A stretch of DNA of 55,676 nt from an uncultured bacterium (GCA_938024995.1 CALJDU010000078.1:1-55676); one strand, 5' to 3'; counted from the stretch's first letter, positions 8,548 to 16,991 are shown. The notes: generated from the sequence alone by a model not told the origin. Numbers and translations are program-made.

Positions 8548-9513
8548 GTGCGCGTCGTCGCGAGCCACGCCGATGGAACGATCGCGGGGGAAGCCAACGC
8601 GCGCTTTCAAGACGGGCGAACTGTGCTCGTCACGATTCGGCTCGATGGCGACCTCGGCGACGCCGGGATGGACGCGGAGATCGACGCGGCGACCGACGCT
8701 GGACGGGACGCCGCAACGGACACCAGGCGCGACTCGGACCTGAACCCAGACGCCGGTACCGACGCGATGGACGCCGACGCGGACACCGGACGTGATGTCG
8801 GCACATGCGACGAACGCGAAGGGCTCGCCTGCGAGCTGCCGGGCCGATGCGGTGACGGGGTGTTCGTCTGCGCGACGGACGGCTTGATCTGCGACTCGAT
8901 CTCACGCGCGCGCGACGAAGAGTGCAACGAGGTCGACGATGACTGCGACGGAGACACCGACGAGGACTTTGACGTCGGCGCGTCCTGCGACACGCTTTGT
9001 GGCGAAGGCGTGTTCGTCTGCAGTGACGCCGGCCTGATGGCGTGCAGGACGGTTCCGATCGATGACGAGCTCTGCAACGGACGCGACGAAGATTGCGACG
9101 GGCGCGTCGACGAAGACGCGTGCGATGGATGCGAGGCAGTCCGTTTTGGGGGCTCGACCGCGCGCTACCTGTACTGCTCGTTCCCGCGTCGCACGTGGAG
9201 CCAAGCCCAAGTGTGGTGCCGCGAGAGAGGATACGATCTCGTGACGCTCAACAACGCGGACGAAGATGACGACCTCGCGCGAGGGGTCGACGACGACACC
9301 GAGTGGTGGATGGGCGTGTCGACCGATGGCGATGACTACACCTGGAGCAGCGGCGCGCCGTTCATGTACGGGAGCGTTCTGCGCAGTCCGCCATGGGCGA
9401 GAGACGAACCCGACAGCGACGGAGCCCAGTGCATCTTGCGCACCCGCGACGGCTGGGCCGACTACTCATGCGGCATCTCGCGCGGGTTCATCTGCGAGTT
9501 GACGCGTCCGTAG
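8548..9513 (+). CDS. Putative metal-binding (MopE-type) repeat and C-type lectin protein, 5' truncated
   Basis: 321 residues from a GTG at 8548. The same frame is open from 8428 and still looks coding just before the GTG (STPFSFTLVPSADASLA), yet it has no signal peptide. The N-terminus therefore seems lost. Layout: a beta-rich stretch, an Asp/Ala-rich linker (about 32-85), and paired Cys/Asp motifs of the MopE putative metal-binding type (EECNEVDDDCDGDTDEDF, ELCNGRDEDCDGRVDED). A C-type-lectin-like domain follows from about 195 (YLYCSFPRRTWSQAQVWC, EWWMGV, CILRTRDGWADYSCGISRGFICE). Relatives are secreted or surface proteins. As it stands the product would lack an export signal, so it may be non-functional. 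Confidence 0.7.
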   Translation: MRVVASHADGTIAGEANARFQDGRTVLVTIRLDGDLGDAGMDAEIDAATDAGRDAATDTRRDSDLNPDAGTDAMDADADTGRDVGTCDEREGLACELPGRCGDGVFVCATDGLICDSISRARDEECNEVDDDCDGDTDEDFDVGASCDTLCGEGVFVCSDAGLMACRTVPIDDELCNGRDEDCDGRVDEDACDGCEAVRFGGSTARYLYCSFPRRTWSQAQVWCRERGYDLVTLNNADEDDDLARGVDDDTEWWMGVSTDGDDYTWSSGAPFMYGSVLRSPPWARDEPDSDGAQCILRTRDGWADYSCGISRGFICELTRP

Positions 9514-9755
9514 TGCACGTATCGCGCTGAATGAGAGGCTCACCATGCTGAACGCGGTCCGGCTCAACCGTTTTGAGTCAGCCTGCTCGCTAGAACGCCG
9601 TCACGTCTCACGCGATCCGTCTTCATCGGTCACTTGGTCGCGTCGACCAGGTTCCATAACGTCGACTCCGAGTTTCGCACGCAATGTCAAAAACCGATCC
9701 CGCGGAAGGTCCATGTTCGGTTCTCAGACGGTGGCAACGCCAAGGAGACAACAAC
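9514..9755. other. Non-coding gap, no feature recognised
   Basis: Between the lectin gene and the SnoaL-like gene I see no convincing gene, hairpin or repeat. The only clear signal is the ribosome binding site AAGGAG at 9742-9747 for the following ATG. Confidence 0.5.
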
Positions 9756-10139
9756 ATGACCAACACCACAGAAAACGGCTCGACTGACACTTTTCGCGCG
9801 ACCTGGGAGACGTACACCTCGTCCTGGAAGGCTCAAGGCGCCGCGAAGGCATCGCTTCTCGACGCGGCCGTTCGCGATGACGCGGTCTACACCGACCCGC
9901 TCGCGCAGACGACGTCGCGGGAGGGGCTCATCGCCTACATGCGCGAGTTCCACAAACTCTTTCCAGGCAGCTACTTCCACACGACCTACTTCCTCGCGCA
10001 CAACCGCCGCAGCATCGCCCGATGGGAAATGAGGAACGGCGAGGACGCGGTGCTCAGCGAAGGCATGAGCTACGGGGAGTACGACGCGGAAGGAAAACTC
10101 GTGAGCATGACCGGCTTCTATGAGACCCCTGACGCCTGA
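9756..10139 (+). CDS. SnoaL-like / NTF2-fold small protein
   Basis: 127 residues from the ATG at 9756, chosen because AAGGAG lies eight bases before it; an upstream in-frame start has no such site. The sequence fits the cone-shaped NTF2/SnoaL fold: a long helix (FRATWETYTSSWKAQ), then DDAVYTDPL and a helix GLIAYMREFHKLFPGSYF. Strands with SIARWEMRNG and SYGEYDAEGKLVSMTGFYE follow. Relatives are polyketide cyclases, isomerases or binding proteins; the substrate cannot be told. Its stop overlaps the start of the AraC regulator (TGATG at 10137-10141), so it may be co-regulated with, or produce or bind a ligand for, that regulator. Confidence 0.85.
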   Translation: MTNTTENGSTDTFRATWETYTSSWKAQGAAKASLLDAAVRDDAVYTDPLAQTTSREGLIAYMREFHKLFPGSYFHTTYFLAHNRRSIARWEMRNGEDAVLSEGMSYGEYDAEGKLVSMTGFYETPDA

Positions 10140-11035
10140 TGACCGACCCGAGCAGCTACCTCGACGAGGGCTACCTCGCGCAAGTGCAACGAGGCGTCGA
10201 CCTCGTCGAGGAACGGCTCGACGAAGCGCTCGTCTTGCGCGACGTCTCGAAAGCGGCGGGCATGAGTCACTGGCACTTCCAGCGCATCTTCAAAGCGCTG
10301 ACCGGTGAGACGCTCATGACCTACGTCCGCTCACGTCGCCTCTCGCGCTCGCTCGACCGGCTGCTCCGTACCCAAACCGGCATCCTCGAGATCGCCCTCG
10401 ACGCGGGCTTTGAATCGCAGGCCGCGTTTACGCGCGCGTTCAAGTCCGCGTTCGGGATGACGCCCGGGGCGTATCGAAAGATCGGCGACAAGAGCCTCTT
10501 CCTACAGAAAGCGCGCATCGACGCGGACTACCTCACGCACATCCACGGCAACGTCTCGATGACGCCGGTCATCGTGGAGCGCCCGGCGATGCGACTCGCG
10601 GGGCTCCGAACGGAGATCTACGGCGTCGACTCGGACAAGAACAACATCGCGGAGCGCCTTCCTCCGTTGTGGGATGTGTTCCTCAAGCGGCTCCCCACAC
10701 TGGGCGAGAACGCCGGCGACGCTTGCTATGGCGTCATCCAACAACAGAGCGAAGATACCGAGCGGCTGGTCTACACCGCGGCGGTCCCGGTCTCGCCCGA
10801 CGCGGACTTGCTCGAGGGCTTCGTCGAGGTTCACCTCCCCGCGGCCCGCTACGCGGTCTTCACGCACAAGGGACCATCCGACCAGCTCGACCACACGGTG
10901 AACTACATCTACAGCGGGTGGCTCGCGCGGAGCGGAGAGCGCCACGCCTACAGCGCAGACCTCGAGATCTACGACCACCGCTTCGACGCGACGAGTGACG
11001 AGTCGGTGATCGAATACGCGATCCCGCTGCAGTAG
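10139..11035 (+). CDS. AraC-family regulator with GyrI-like effector domain
   Basis: 298 residues. The N-terminal part (about 10-112) is a double helix-turn-helix AraC/XylS DNA-binding domain (AAGMSHWHFQRIFKALTGE, then IALDAGFESQAAFTRAFKSAFGMTPGAYRK). The C-terminal part (about 128-298) is a GyrI-like small-molecule binding domain, with MTPVIVERPAMRLAGLR at its start and a terminal DLEIYDHRF segment. This DNA-binding-first order is that of Rob/SoxS-like multidrug and stress regulators with an AraC_E_bind module. It is coupled to the SnoaL-like gene upstream and ends two bases before a convergent gene. Confidence 0.92.
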   Translation: MTDPSSYLDEGYLAQVQRGVDLVEERLDEALVLRDVSKAAGMSHWHFQRIFKALTGETLMTYVRSRRLSRSLDRLLRTQTGILEIALDAGFESQAAFTRAFKSAFGMTPGAYRKIGDKSLFLQKARIDADYLTHIHGNVSMTPVIVERPAMRLAGLRTEIYGVDSDKNNIAERLPPLWDVFLKRLPTLGENAGDACYGVIQQQSEDTERLVYTAAVPVSPDADLLEGFVEVHLPAARYAVFTHKGPSDQLDHTVNYIYSGWLARSGERHAYSADLEIYDHRFDATSDESVIEYAIPLQ

Positions 11036-11037
11036 TG

Positions 11038-11355
11038 TTAGCGCTCTTGCGCCGCGAGCAGCCGCGCGAGCGCGTCGCGTGCTTCTTCGCGTTGACGACC
11101 CGCGTGCTGATCCACTGGGTGAACGACCAAGCGCTCGATGGCGATCGCGGCGCACAAGCCGCGCTCCTCCAGCGCATCGGTCAGCCCAGCCCTGGTCGCC
11201 TCGATGAGATCGCGCGCCTCGATCGGATCAATGCGCGGGTCGACGTGAAGCGCGAACGTATCCGCGATCCGAACGCGCGCATCGAAGATCACGACCACGT
11301 CGGCGCTTGTCGCCTGCCGGGCCACGTGGACTCGAACGTGAAACTCGCGCTTCAT
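11038..11355 (-). CDS. Small conserved-looking protein of unknown function
   Basis: 105 residues from the ATG at 11355. Longer in-frame starts upstream give Arg/Pro-rich, non-protein-like sequence, and a TACCCT hexamer sits six bases before this ATG. The product begins MKREFHVRVHV, has mixed strands (ADVVVIFDARVRIADTFALHV), and then a long charged helix region (ARDLIEATRAGLTDAL; EEARDALARLLAA). No signal peptide, Cys cluster or membrane segment is seen. I do not recognise the family. It converges on the AraC gene with a two-base gap. Confidence 0.65.
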   Translation of the reverse strand: MKREFHVRVHVARQATSADVVVIFDARVRIADTFALHVDPRIDPIEARDLIEATRAGLTDALEERGLCAAIAIERLVVHPVDQHAGRQREEARDALARLLAAQER

Positions 11356-11361
11356 CGAGAC

Positions 11362-11367
11362 AGGGTA
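11362..11367 (-). promoter_or_regulatory. Leaderless-type -10 element (TACCCT)
   Basis: On the minus strand TACCCT is followed by six bases and then the ATG at 11355. That spacing would place the transcript start at the start codon. Part of a set of seven such sites in the window. Confidence 0.5.
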
Positions 11368-11430
11368 GCCGCGTAGGGGAGCGCGCCTTGGGCGGAGTCG
11401 CTCGGGGCTTGATTTACGCGTTGTGCTTTT

Positions 11431-11452
11431 GAGGGGTCTTTCGAGACCCCTC
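11431..11452. repeat. Perfect 9-bp hairpin of the GAGGGGTCT family
   Basis: GAGGGGTCT and AGACCCCTC pair perfectly around TTCG. TTTT precedes the stem and CCCTTCGG follows nearby. It lies in the 319-base gap 11,356-11,674, which otherwise holds no feature I can support. There is no T tract after the stem on either strand, so I do not call it a terminator. A sister element is at 42,761-42,783. Confidence 0.6.
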
Positions 11453-11674
11453 TCTCCCTTCGGTCGATTCACCCCAAACGGTCGCGTTCGCTCCCCGAAT
11501 GTCGAAAACGGCAGACGGTCGGCTTCGCCTCTCGTCTTGCTGTTCGCCTTAGGTCTGGAGTTGTTGGCTGGCGTTCTTCAATCGCTGACCGCATTCTTGG
11601 GCTTCGGTGAACCCAACGGGACAGACATTCGAGAAGGGACAGGCACTCGAGCTCTTGGGTTCGAGGCAGATTCG

Positions 11675-12154
11675 ATGGTCGACTACCTGACCGGTTATCC
11701 CGATGAGATGCGCGCGCGGGCCTTTGCGCTTCGCGAGGAGGGCGTGCTTGAGCAGCGGCTGATGGCGCGTTACCCGGAGCCGCACGCGATCTCGAATAAC
11801 GCCGCGCTCTATCGCTACGCGCAAGACATCAAGCGCGAGTTTCTTCGCTCGTCTCCGCCGCTCGCCAAGGTTCGGTACGACGACCGAATCAGCACGCTGC
11901 ATCGGGCGCTCGGGCTTCACACGTATGCGGTTCGGGTCCAAGGCGCGAAGCTGAAGTCACGTAACGAGATCCGGATCGCGAGCATCTTCAAGGAGCTGCC
12001 GAGCGCGTTCCTTCGCATGGTGGTCGTGCACGAACTCGCGCACCTGCGTCACAAGGAACACGACAAGGCGTTCTACCGGTTGTGCGAACACATGGAACCC
12101 GACTACCTCCGCTACGAGCTTGACCTTCGCTTGCTCCTTTTCGCGCGCAGCTGA
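11675..12154 (+). CDS. YgjP-like (DUF45) zinc metalloprotease
   Basis: About 159 residues from the ATG at 11675. The frame is open further upstream, but that stretch overlaps the hairpin and does not look like this family. The C-terminal half carries a zincin motif, VVVHELAHLRHKEHDKAFY, in the HExxH form with a following histidine, as in YgjP-type/SprT-like M48-related proteins. Preceding text (LHTYAVRVQGAKLKSRNEIRIASIF) fits the beta-strand core of that family. It has no signal peptide and should act in the cytoplasm. The protein is shorter than the E. coli-type protein, mainly at the N-terminus. Function of the family is poorly known. Confidence 0.82.
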   Translation: MVDYLTGYPDEMRARAFALREEGVLEQRLMARYPEPHAISNNAALYRYAQDIKREFLRSSPPLAKVRYDDRISTLHRALGLHTYAVRVQGAKLKSRNEIRIASIFKELPSAFLRMVVVHELAHLRHKEHDKAFYRLCEHMEPDYLRYELDLRLLLFARS

Positions 12155-12230
12155 CCGGTGACCGAAGGCCGTCGATCGCGTGAAGGCTTCTAAACTTGCG
12201 TTCCGCGCGTAAACGCAGCATCTCACTGAA

Positions 12231-13496
12231 GTGGATCTCCCGCCCCACATCGTGAACCTCGACGGCGAGCGAAGCGCGCGTTTCGTCGACCGGCTCGCGC
12301 GCTTTGAGAGCCCCGCGTTTACGGCGCGAAGAGCGCGGCGCAGCGAAGAGCTGGGCGCAAAAAATGATCCGATCGTCTGGGCGTCCGCGCAGGGCGTGAA
12401 CGTGACCGACGTGGACGGCAATCGCTTCGTCGATCTCACGAGCGGGTTCGGGGTCGCGTCGCTTGGTCATCGTCATCCCGAGGTGGTCGCCGCGATCCAC
12501 GCGCAATCGGAGACGCTGCTCCACGCGCTCGGTGATCTGCACCCGTCCGACGTGAAGATCAATCTCCTCGAGGCGCTCTGCGAGATGGTCCCCTTTGATG
12601 CGCGCGCGGTGCTCTCGCTCAACGGGAGCGACGCCGTGGAGACGGCGCTCAAGACCGCGCTCATTCACACGCAGCGGCCAGGCATCATCGCGTTCGAAGG
12701 CGGCTATCACGGGCTCGCGTTGGGTCCGCTCGCGACCTGCGGCTATTCAGCGGCCTTCCGCGCGCCCTTCGAAGCGCATCTTCATGATCACGTTCAGTTC
12801 GCGCCGTGGCCCACCGCGCTTGAAGAACTGGACGACCTCGCGCCCGCGATCCGTGAGGCGGGGTGCGTGATCATCGAGCCGATTCAAGGTCGCGGCGGGG
12901 TGCGACCGCTTGTCGCTGGCGGGCTTGAGCGACTGCGCGCGCTCTGCGAGGAGAACGGCACGCTCTTGATCGTCGACGAGATCTTCACGGGTCTCGGGCG
13001 CTGCGGCGCGATGCACTTGAGCGAGGATCACGCCGATCTGATCTGCTTCGGGAAAGCGCTCGGGGGAGGTCTGCCGATCAGCGCGTGCGTGGGGCGCGCG
13101 GACGTGATGTCTTCGTGGGGTCACCCTGACGGCGAAGCGATTCATACTGGGACCTTCTTTGGTCACCCGCTCGCGTCTGCCGCGGCGCTCGCGAGCCTCG
13201 CGGTTCTTCGCCGCGATGGCCTGTGTGAGCGCGCGGTCGCCCTCGGCGATCTGTTCCGCCGCGAGCTCGGTCAACGGAACGTGGCGACACGGGGGCAAGG
13301 CTTGATGCTGGGCGTGCCGCTGTCGGAACCCGGCGCGGCGCTGCATGTCTCTCGTGCGCTCCTCTCGCGTGGCTACTTGGCGCTCCCCGCCGGTGCTCAC
13401 GCGGACGTCCTTCAGCTGGTCCCGCCGATCGTGATGCGAGACGAGACCGCGCGTGCGTTCTGCGACGCGCTCGCCGATGTGTTGGAGCGCGCGTGA
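12231..13496 (+). CDS. Class III PLP-dependent aminotransferase
   Basis: 421 residues from a GTG. Fold type I class III aminotransferase: DVDGNRFVDLTSGFGVASLGH near the front, NGSDAVETALK at the phosphate site, YHG, then IVDEIFTGLGR (D249) and the PLP lysine K275 in ICFGKALGGG. TGTFFGHPLA contacts the cofactor from the second subunit. These enzymes move an amino group to aldehydes or ketones, often at a terminal carbon. The stop overlaps the start of the LuxE-like gene (GTGA at 13493-13496). Context suggests it acts on an aldehyde made by the LuxE/LuxC pair, giving a primary amine; this is inference from gene order. Confidence 0.92.
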   Translation: MDLPPHIVNLDGERSARFVDRLARFESPAFTARRARRSEELGAKNDPIVWASAQGVNVTDVDGNRFVDLTSGFGVASLGHRHPEVVAAIHAQSETLLHALGDLHPSDVKINLLEALCEMVPFDARAVLSLNGSDAVETALKTALIHTQRPGIIAFEGGYHGLALGPLATCGYSAAFRAPFEAHLHDHVQFAPWPTALEELDDLAPAIREAGCVIIEPIQGRGGVRPLVAGGLERLRALCEENGTLLIVDEIFTGLGRCGAMHLSEDHADLICFGKALGGGLPISACVGRADVMSSWGHPDGEAIHTGTFFGHPLASAAALASLAVLRRDGLCERAVALGDLFRRELGQRNVATRGQGLMLGVPLSEPGAALHVSRALLSRGYLALPAGAHADVLQLVPPIVMRDETARAFCDALADVLERA

Positions 13497-14596
13497 GCGA
13501 GGAACACATGAGCGAGGAACACAAGCGACGCGCGAGCGCTCTGATCGCGCGCCTGGCTCCGCCGCACGCGATCCCACGTGAAGACGCGTGGCGCGCCCGC
13601 GACGCGCACCTCGAGGCGCTTCGCGCGTTTCAGAAAGCGCAGATCCCAGTTTACGGGCGGCTGAGCGAACGCTTTGGCGCGCTCCCGGTCGATGTCCTGC
13701 GGCACGCGCGCGCGACGGTTCATGAAGCGAGCGAGGACATCCGCGTTTTCCTGACCTCCGGGACGACGCAGGGCGCGAGAGGGGCGCACCCGTTCCGCGA
13801 TCTCTCGCTTTACGACCAAGCGGCAAAAGCGGCGGCGGCCTACGCGCTCTTCCCGGACGGTTCGCTCGACCTCTGTGTCCTGGCGCCGAGCGAAGAGGAG
13901 CGCCCGGAGTCGTCGCTCAGCTACATGCTCGCGCGCTTCGGGGAGTGGTTCGGCGAGCGGGTCACGATCGCGTTCCGCGAAGGCAAGCTCGACCTCGCCG
14001 CGCTCTCGGGTGCGCTTGAACGCGCGCAGGCGACCGGCCGTCCGCTCGCGCTCCTCGGCACCTCGTTCGCGTTCGTGCACGCTGAGGATGCTTTCGCGGA
14101 GCGCGGGGTGACGTTTGCGTTGCCCGACAAGAGCCGCGTAATGCAGACCGGTGGCTTCAAGGGGAGGTCGCGCGAGTTCACGCCACCTGAGATGCGCTCG
14201 CTGATCTCGTCGCGATACGACGTCCCCGCTTCGTTTGTGGTGTCGGAGTACGGGATGACGGAGCTGAGCTCACAGATGTACGAGCTGACGCTGCGTCACG
14301 CGCTGAACGGCGACCGCGCGCCCATTGACGCGACGAGGCGCTTCTTTGTTCCAGATTGGGTTCGCGTGACCGCGGTGGATCCGGAGCGTCTCCAGCCCGT
14401 CGCGCCCGGTGAGGTCGGCATCCTGCGCATCGAAGACGGCGCGAACGTGGACAGCGTCGCGGCGCTCCAGACGGCGGACTTCGCGCGCGTCGTGGACGGT
14501 GAACTCGAGCTGCTCGGCCGTGATCCCGACGCGGTCCCCCGCGGCTGCTCGCTCGCGATCGACGAGGTCCTCAGTGCCGGCGACGGGGCGACGTGA
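13493..14596 (+). CDS. LuxE-like acyl-protein synthetase
   Basis: 367 residues, GTG start inside the aminotransferase stop, and about the same length as bacterial LuxE. Features of the adenylate-forming LuxE family are visible. These include the phosphate loop FLTSGTTQGARGAH, SEYGMTELSSQMY in the adenylation core, and a C-terminal RGCSLAIDEVL segment. Its Cys352 stands where LuxE carries the acyl-accepting cysteine. In luminous bacteria LuxE activates a fatty acid as acyl-AMP and passes the acyl group to LuxC. The gene ends overlapping the LuxC-like gene by GTGA (14593-14596). No luciferase (luxAB) or luxD gene is in the window, so the aldehyde is probably not for light. Confidence 0.88.
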   Translation: MSEEHMSEEHKRRASALIARLAPPHAIPREDAWRARDAHLEALRAFQKAQIPVYGRLSERFGALPVDVLRHARATVHEASEDIRVFLTSGTTQGARGAHPFRDLSLYDQAAKAAAAYALFPDGSLDLCVLAPSEEERPESSLSYMLARFGEWFGERVTIAFREGKLDLAALSGALERAQATGRPLALLGTSFAFVHAEDAFAERGVTFALPDKSRVMQTGGFKGRSREFTPPEMRSLISSRYDVPASFVVSEYGMTELSSQMYELTLRHALNGDRAPIDATRRFFVPDWVRVTAVDPERLQPVAPGEVGILRIEDGANVDSVAALQTADFARVVDGELELLGRDPDAVPRGCSLAIDEVLSAGDGAT

Positions 14597-15762
14597 ATCG
14601 CTCGTCCCAACACCCGCTGCGGGAGCTGGCGGAGCGAACCCGTCACGCCGGTGCGGTCCTGCGAACACGCTCGCTCGAAACGCGCGCGCGTGTTCTTTAC
14701 GAAGCGCTTTGGGCGCTCGCGGACAAGAAGGCGCCGAGCGGCCGCCACGCGCGAGAAGCGCTCGCGCGGACGACGGGCCTGTCGCCGGAGATGATCGATT
14801 GGTCGCTCGCCGCGCTCCCGATCGAGCAGGCGCGCTTGCTGATGTTTGCGGAGCGCGCGGAGGACCGCGTCCCGGTCGACCTCGCGGGAGTCGTGCTCGC
14901 GGGGAACGTGTTCGTCGCGGCGATTGAGCCGATCACCGCGGCCCTTCTCTTGGGCGCGCCGATCGTGGTCAAGGCCAGCTCGCGGGACGACGCGATGCCG
15001 CGCCTCTTTCGCGCGGCGATTCGCGAACAGGATCCGGAGCTCGCCGAGGCGCTCGCGGTCGTGACCTTTCCGGGAGGTGATGAGGACAAAGAGCGCGCGC
15101 TCTTTTCACGCGCCGAGAGCGTTGTGGGGTATGGCAGCGATCACGCCTTGAGCGAGCTGGCCACGCGTCTCGCCCCAGGGGCCCGCTTCTTCGCGCACGG
15201 TCACGGGGTCGGGGTCGCGTTCGTGGTGCCGCCAGATCACGACGCCGACGTCACGACGATCACGGACGCGCTCGCGATCGATGTGTGCGCCTATGATCAG
15301 CGCGGTTGCATGTCGCCCCATGTGGTCTTCGTTGAGCCGACCGAGCACGTGTCGGCGCGCGACTTCGCGATCCAGTTGGCGCGCGCGATGGATCGCTTGG
15401 GGCAACGCGTCCCACGTGGTCCGCTCCCGCCGAAGGTCGCGAGTCAGCAGCTCCAGTGGCGCGCGATCGGGGAGGCGCAAGGCGGGCTGTTCGAGGGAGA
15501 CGGGTTCGCGGTCGCGCTCTCTTCGGGCTTTCGGTTGAGCCCGGGCTATCGAAACGTGGTCGTCGTCGAGTGCACGCGCGACCGCTTCGCCTCCGCGATC
15601 GACTCCGTATCCCGTTTCGTTCGCGTGCTCGCGCAAAACGGACAATGGGTCACCGCGCCCGCGGACTGCCGATGCTGCGCGATGGGTGAGATGCAGCGCC
15701 CGCGCTTTGGGGAGACGCGAGACGGGATTCCGCTCCATGTCGCCTTTCTGAAGGAGACCTGA
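14593..15762 (+). CDS. LuxC-like acyl-CoA/acyl-protein reductase
   Basis: 389 residues, GTG start. It belongs to the LuxC aldehyde-dehydrogenase-like reductases: VVLAGNVFVAAIEPITAALLLGA early, a VVKASSRD segment, and the catalytic cysteine C239 in YDQRGCMSPH. A Cys-rich CRCCAMGEMQRP stretch lies near the C-terminus. It is about 90 residues shorter than Vibrio LuxC, mostly at the N-terminus, so it lacks part of the usual leading region. It should reduce a bound acyl group to an aldehyde with NADPH. It is the last gene of the coupled aminotransferase-LuxE-LuxC set; a 51-base gap precedes the next gene. Confidence 0.88.
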   Translation: MNRSSQHPLRELAERTRHAGAVLRTRSLETRARVLYEALWALADKKAPSGRHAREALARTTGLSPEMIDWSLAALPIEQARLLMFAERAEDRVPVDLAGVVLAGNVFVAAIEPITAALLLGAPIVVKASSRDDAMPRLFRAAIREQDPELAEALAVVTFPGGDEDKERALFSRAESVVGYGSDHALSELATRLAPGARFFAHGHGVGVAFVVPPDHDADVTTITDALAIDVCAYDQRGCMSPHVVFVEPTEHVSARDFAIQLARAMDRLGQRVPRGPLPPKVASQQLQWRAIGEAQGGLFEGDGFAVALSSGFRLSPGYRNVVVVECTRDRFASAIDSVSRFVRVLAQNGQWVTAPADCRCCAMGEMQRPRFGETRDGIPLHVAFLKET

Positions 15763-15801
15763 AAAGCCTTTGCTGAGCGAGACGGCGACCGGGTTCTTGA
15801 G

Positions 15802-15807
15802 TACTCT
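15802..15807 (+). promoter_or_regulatory. Leaderless-type -10 element (TACTCT)
   Basis: TACTCT followed by exactly six bases and the GTG at 15814. It supports that GTG as the real start and a separate promoter after the LuxC-like gene. Confidence 0.5.
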
Positions 15808-15813
15808 CGCGCC

Positions 15814-16593
15814 GTGTTCCCCGCCATCTTCACTGCGTTCGCGGTCGCCGTCGCCACCTGCGCGCTCATCTGGTGGCTCTTTGAGTCGACGGTGGGCAAA
15901 GGCTCTGTCCCGCTCAACTTGATCATCATCATGGGCGCCCTGACGTTTTCGGCGGGGGCGAGCATCGTCGCGTTCTCATCCGCGGGTCCGCGCGTGATCG
16001 AAGAGCGCATGGTCCTAAACGAGGACGGAGTCGGCGCGACGGTTCTCGTGGAAGCCGTGGGCGACCACTTGAGAACGGAAGCGTTGCTCGCGAGCGGCAT
16101 CGCGGGCGCGCTCTGTGCGTTCCTCTCTATCTTCGTTGCGCGCTTCCAAAAGCGAAAGCACGGCGGCGCGTCAGAGGCTTCATCGTCGTTGGCACCCCAG
16201 TCCGCGCCGACGTACTCGGCACCACCGTCGCAAGCGTTGTCGCAAGCCGCGCCGGCGTACTCCGCGCCGCCGTCGCAAGCCGTACCGCTGTCACAACCCG
16301 CGTCATTGTCACAAGCCGCGCCGGCGTACTCTGCGCCGCCATCGCAGGCTCCGTCCCACGCGGCGCCCGCGTACTCCGCGCCTCCTGCGCAGATGCCTGT
16401 CTACACTCCGCCGCCCGCGCAGATGCCGGTCGCGCAGATGCCGCAGATGCCAGTCGCGCAGATGCCGGTTGCGCAGATGCCGCCGCCTTCTTCCAGCGTC
16501 CCGCTTCCGCGCTCCTTCCATCCGAGCGCACCGGTGCCGTCGACCGTGCCACCGCGTCAGGTGCCTCCGGGTCGCGACCCCAAAGACCGCTAG
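15814..16593 (+). CDS. Membrane protein with long Pro/Ala/Gln-rich repeat tail
   Basis: 259 residues from a GTG. The first 110 residues hold three hydrophobic segments (about 3-21, 36-57, 91-110), then RFQKRK. The rest is low complexity: copies of YSAPPSQA with SQAAPA spacers (about 130-192), then repeated QMPVA units, and a Pro-rich end. Such tails are flexible cytoplasmic or cell-wall-spanning arms. I do not recognise a family. The repeat DNA (about 16,200-16,490) is likely prone to copy-number change. It ends 14 bases from the convergent ferredoxin gene. Confidence 0.75.
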   Translation: MFPAIFTAFAVAVATCALIWWLFESTVGKGSVPLNLIIIMGALTFSAGASIVAFSSAGPRVIEERMVLNEDGVGATVLVEAVGDHLRTEALLASGIAGALCAFLSIFVARFQKRKHGGASEASSSLAPQSAPTYSAPPSQALSQAAPAYSAPPSQAVPLSQPASLSQAAPAYSAPPSQAPSHAAPAYSAPPAQMPVYTPPPAQMPVAQMPQMPVAQMPVAQMPPPSSSVPLPRSFHPSAPVPSTVPPRQVPPGRDPKDR

Positions 16594-16607
16594 CCTGCGA
16601 GAGCAGC

Positions 16608-16991
16608 TCAGTCGTCGACGAGCGCGAGGACGACTTCCTCTTCGACGTCGTTCGCGAGGACGAGCTGACAACAGAGACGGACATCCGGACCGTCGCCAAA
16701 CATCGTGAGGACCTCGCGCTCGTCTTCGTCGGGCGGCGCAAGAGCCTCGGCGCCGTTCACGACGCGGACGCGACAGGTGCCGCAGCTGGCCGACCGGCAG
16801 GAGTATGGAACGTCGGCGTCGGGATGCTCATCGGTAATGTCGATGACACGCTCTCCGACCGGAGCAGCGCAGGAAATTCCCGCGGGTTCGAAACGAATCT
16901 TCACGCGACGAACCTGGTGCACGACCTGCGGGAACGCAACTTCATAAGTGATCTCGGCGGATCGAGCTCTGCCACCGTCAGCTCGCGTCAC
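16608..16991 (-). CDS. 2Fe-2S ferredoxin
   Basis: 127 residues from a GTG at 16991. A second GTG at 16904 would start the protein right at the ferredoxin fold (VKIRFEPAG), and I cannot decide between them. Plant-type [2Fe-2S] signature: YSCRSASCGTC (CX4CX2C) and the fourth cysteine in VRLCCQL. The acidic C-terminus (DEREVLTMFGDGP, VEEEVVLALVDD) suits docking to a reductase or oxygenase. It should carry single electrons in the cytoplasm. No obvious redox partner is adjacent; the LuxC-like reductase lies on the other strand nearby but uses NADPH. Confidence 0.88.
   Translation of the reverse strand: MTRADGGRARSAEITYEVAFPQVVHQVRRVKIRFEPAGISCAAPVGERVIDITDEHPDADVPYSCRSASCGTCRVRVVNGAEALAPPDEDEREVLTMFGDGPDVRLCCQLVLANDVEEEVVLALVDD

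Noticed and set aside
11431..11452. Rho-independent terminator at the GAGGGGTCT hairpin
   Set aside because: The stem is perfect but no T tract follows it on either strand.
13493..15762. Bioluminescence operon
   Set aside because: LuxC and LuxE relatives are present but no luciferase subunits, thioesterase luxD or regulator are in the window.
14129..16741. Arg/Pro-rich frames on both strands over the LuxC-like and membrane-protein genes
   Set aside because: These are shadows of GC-rich genes in other frames, with no start site and no motif.
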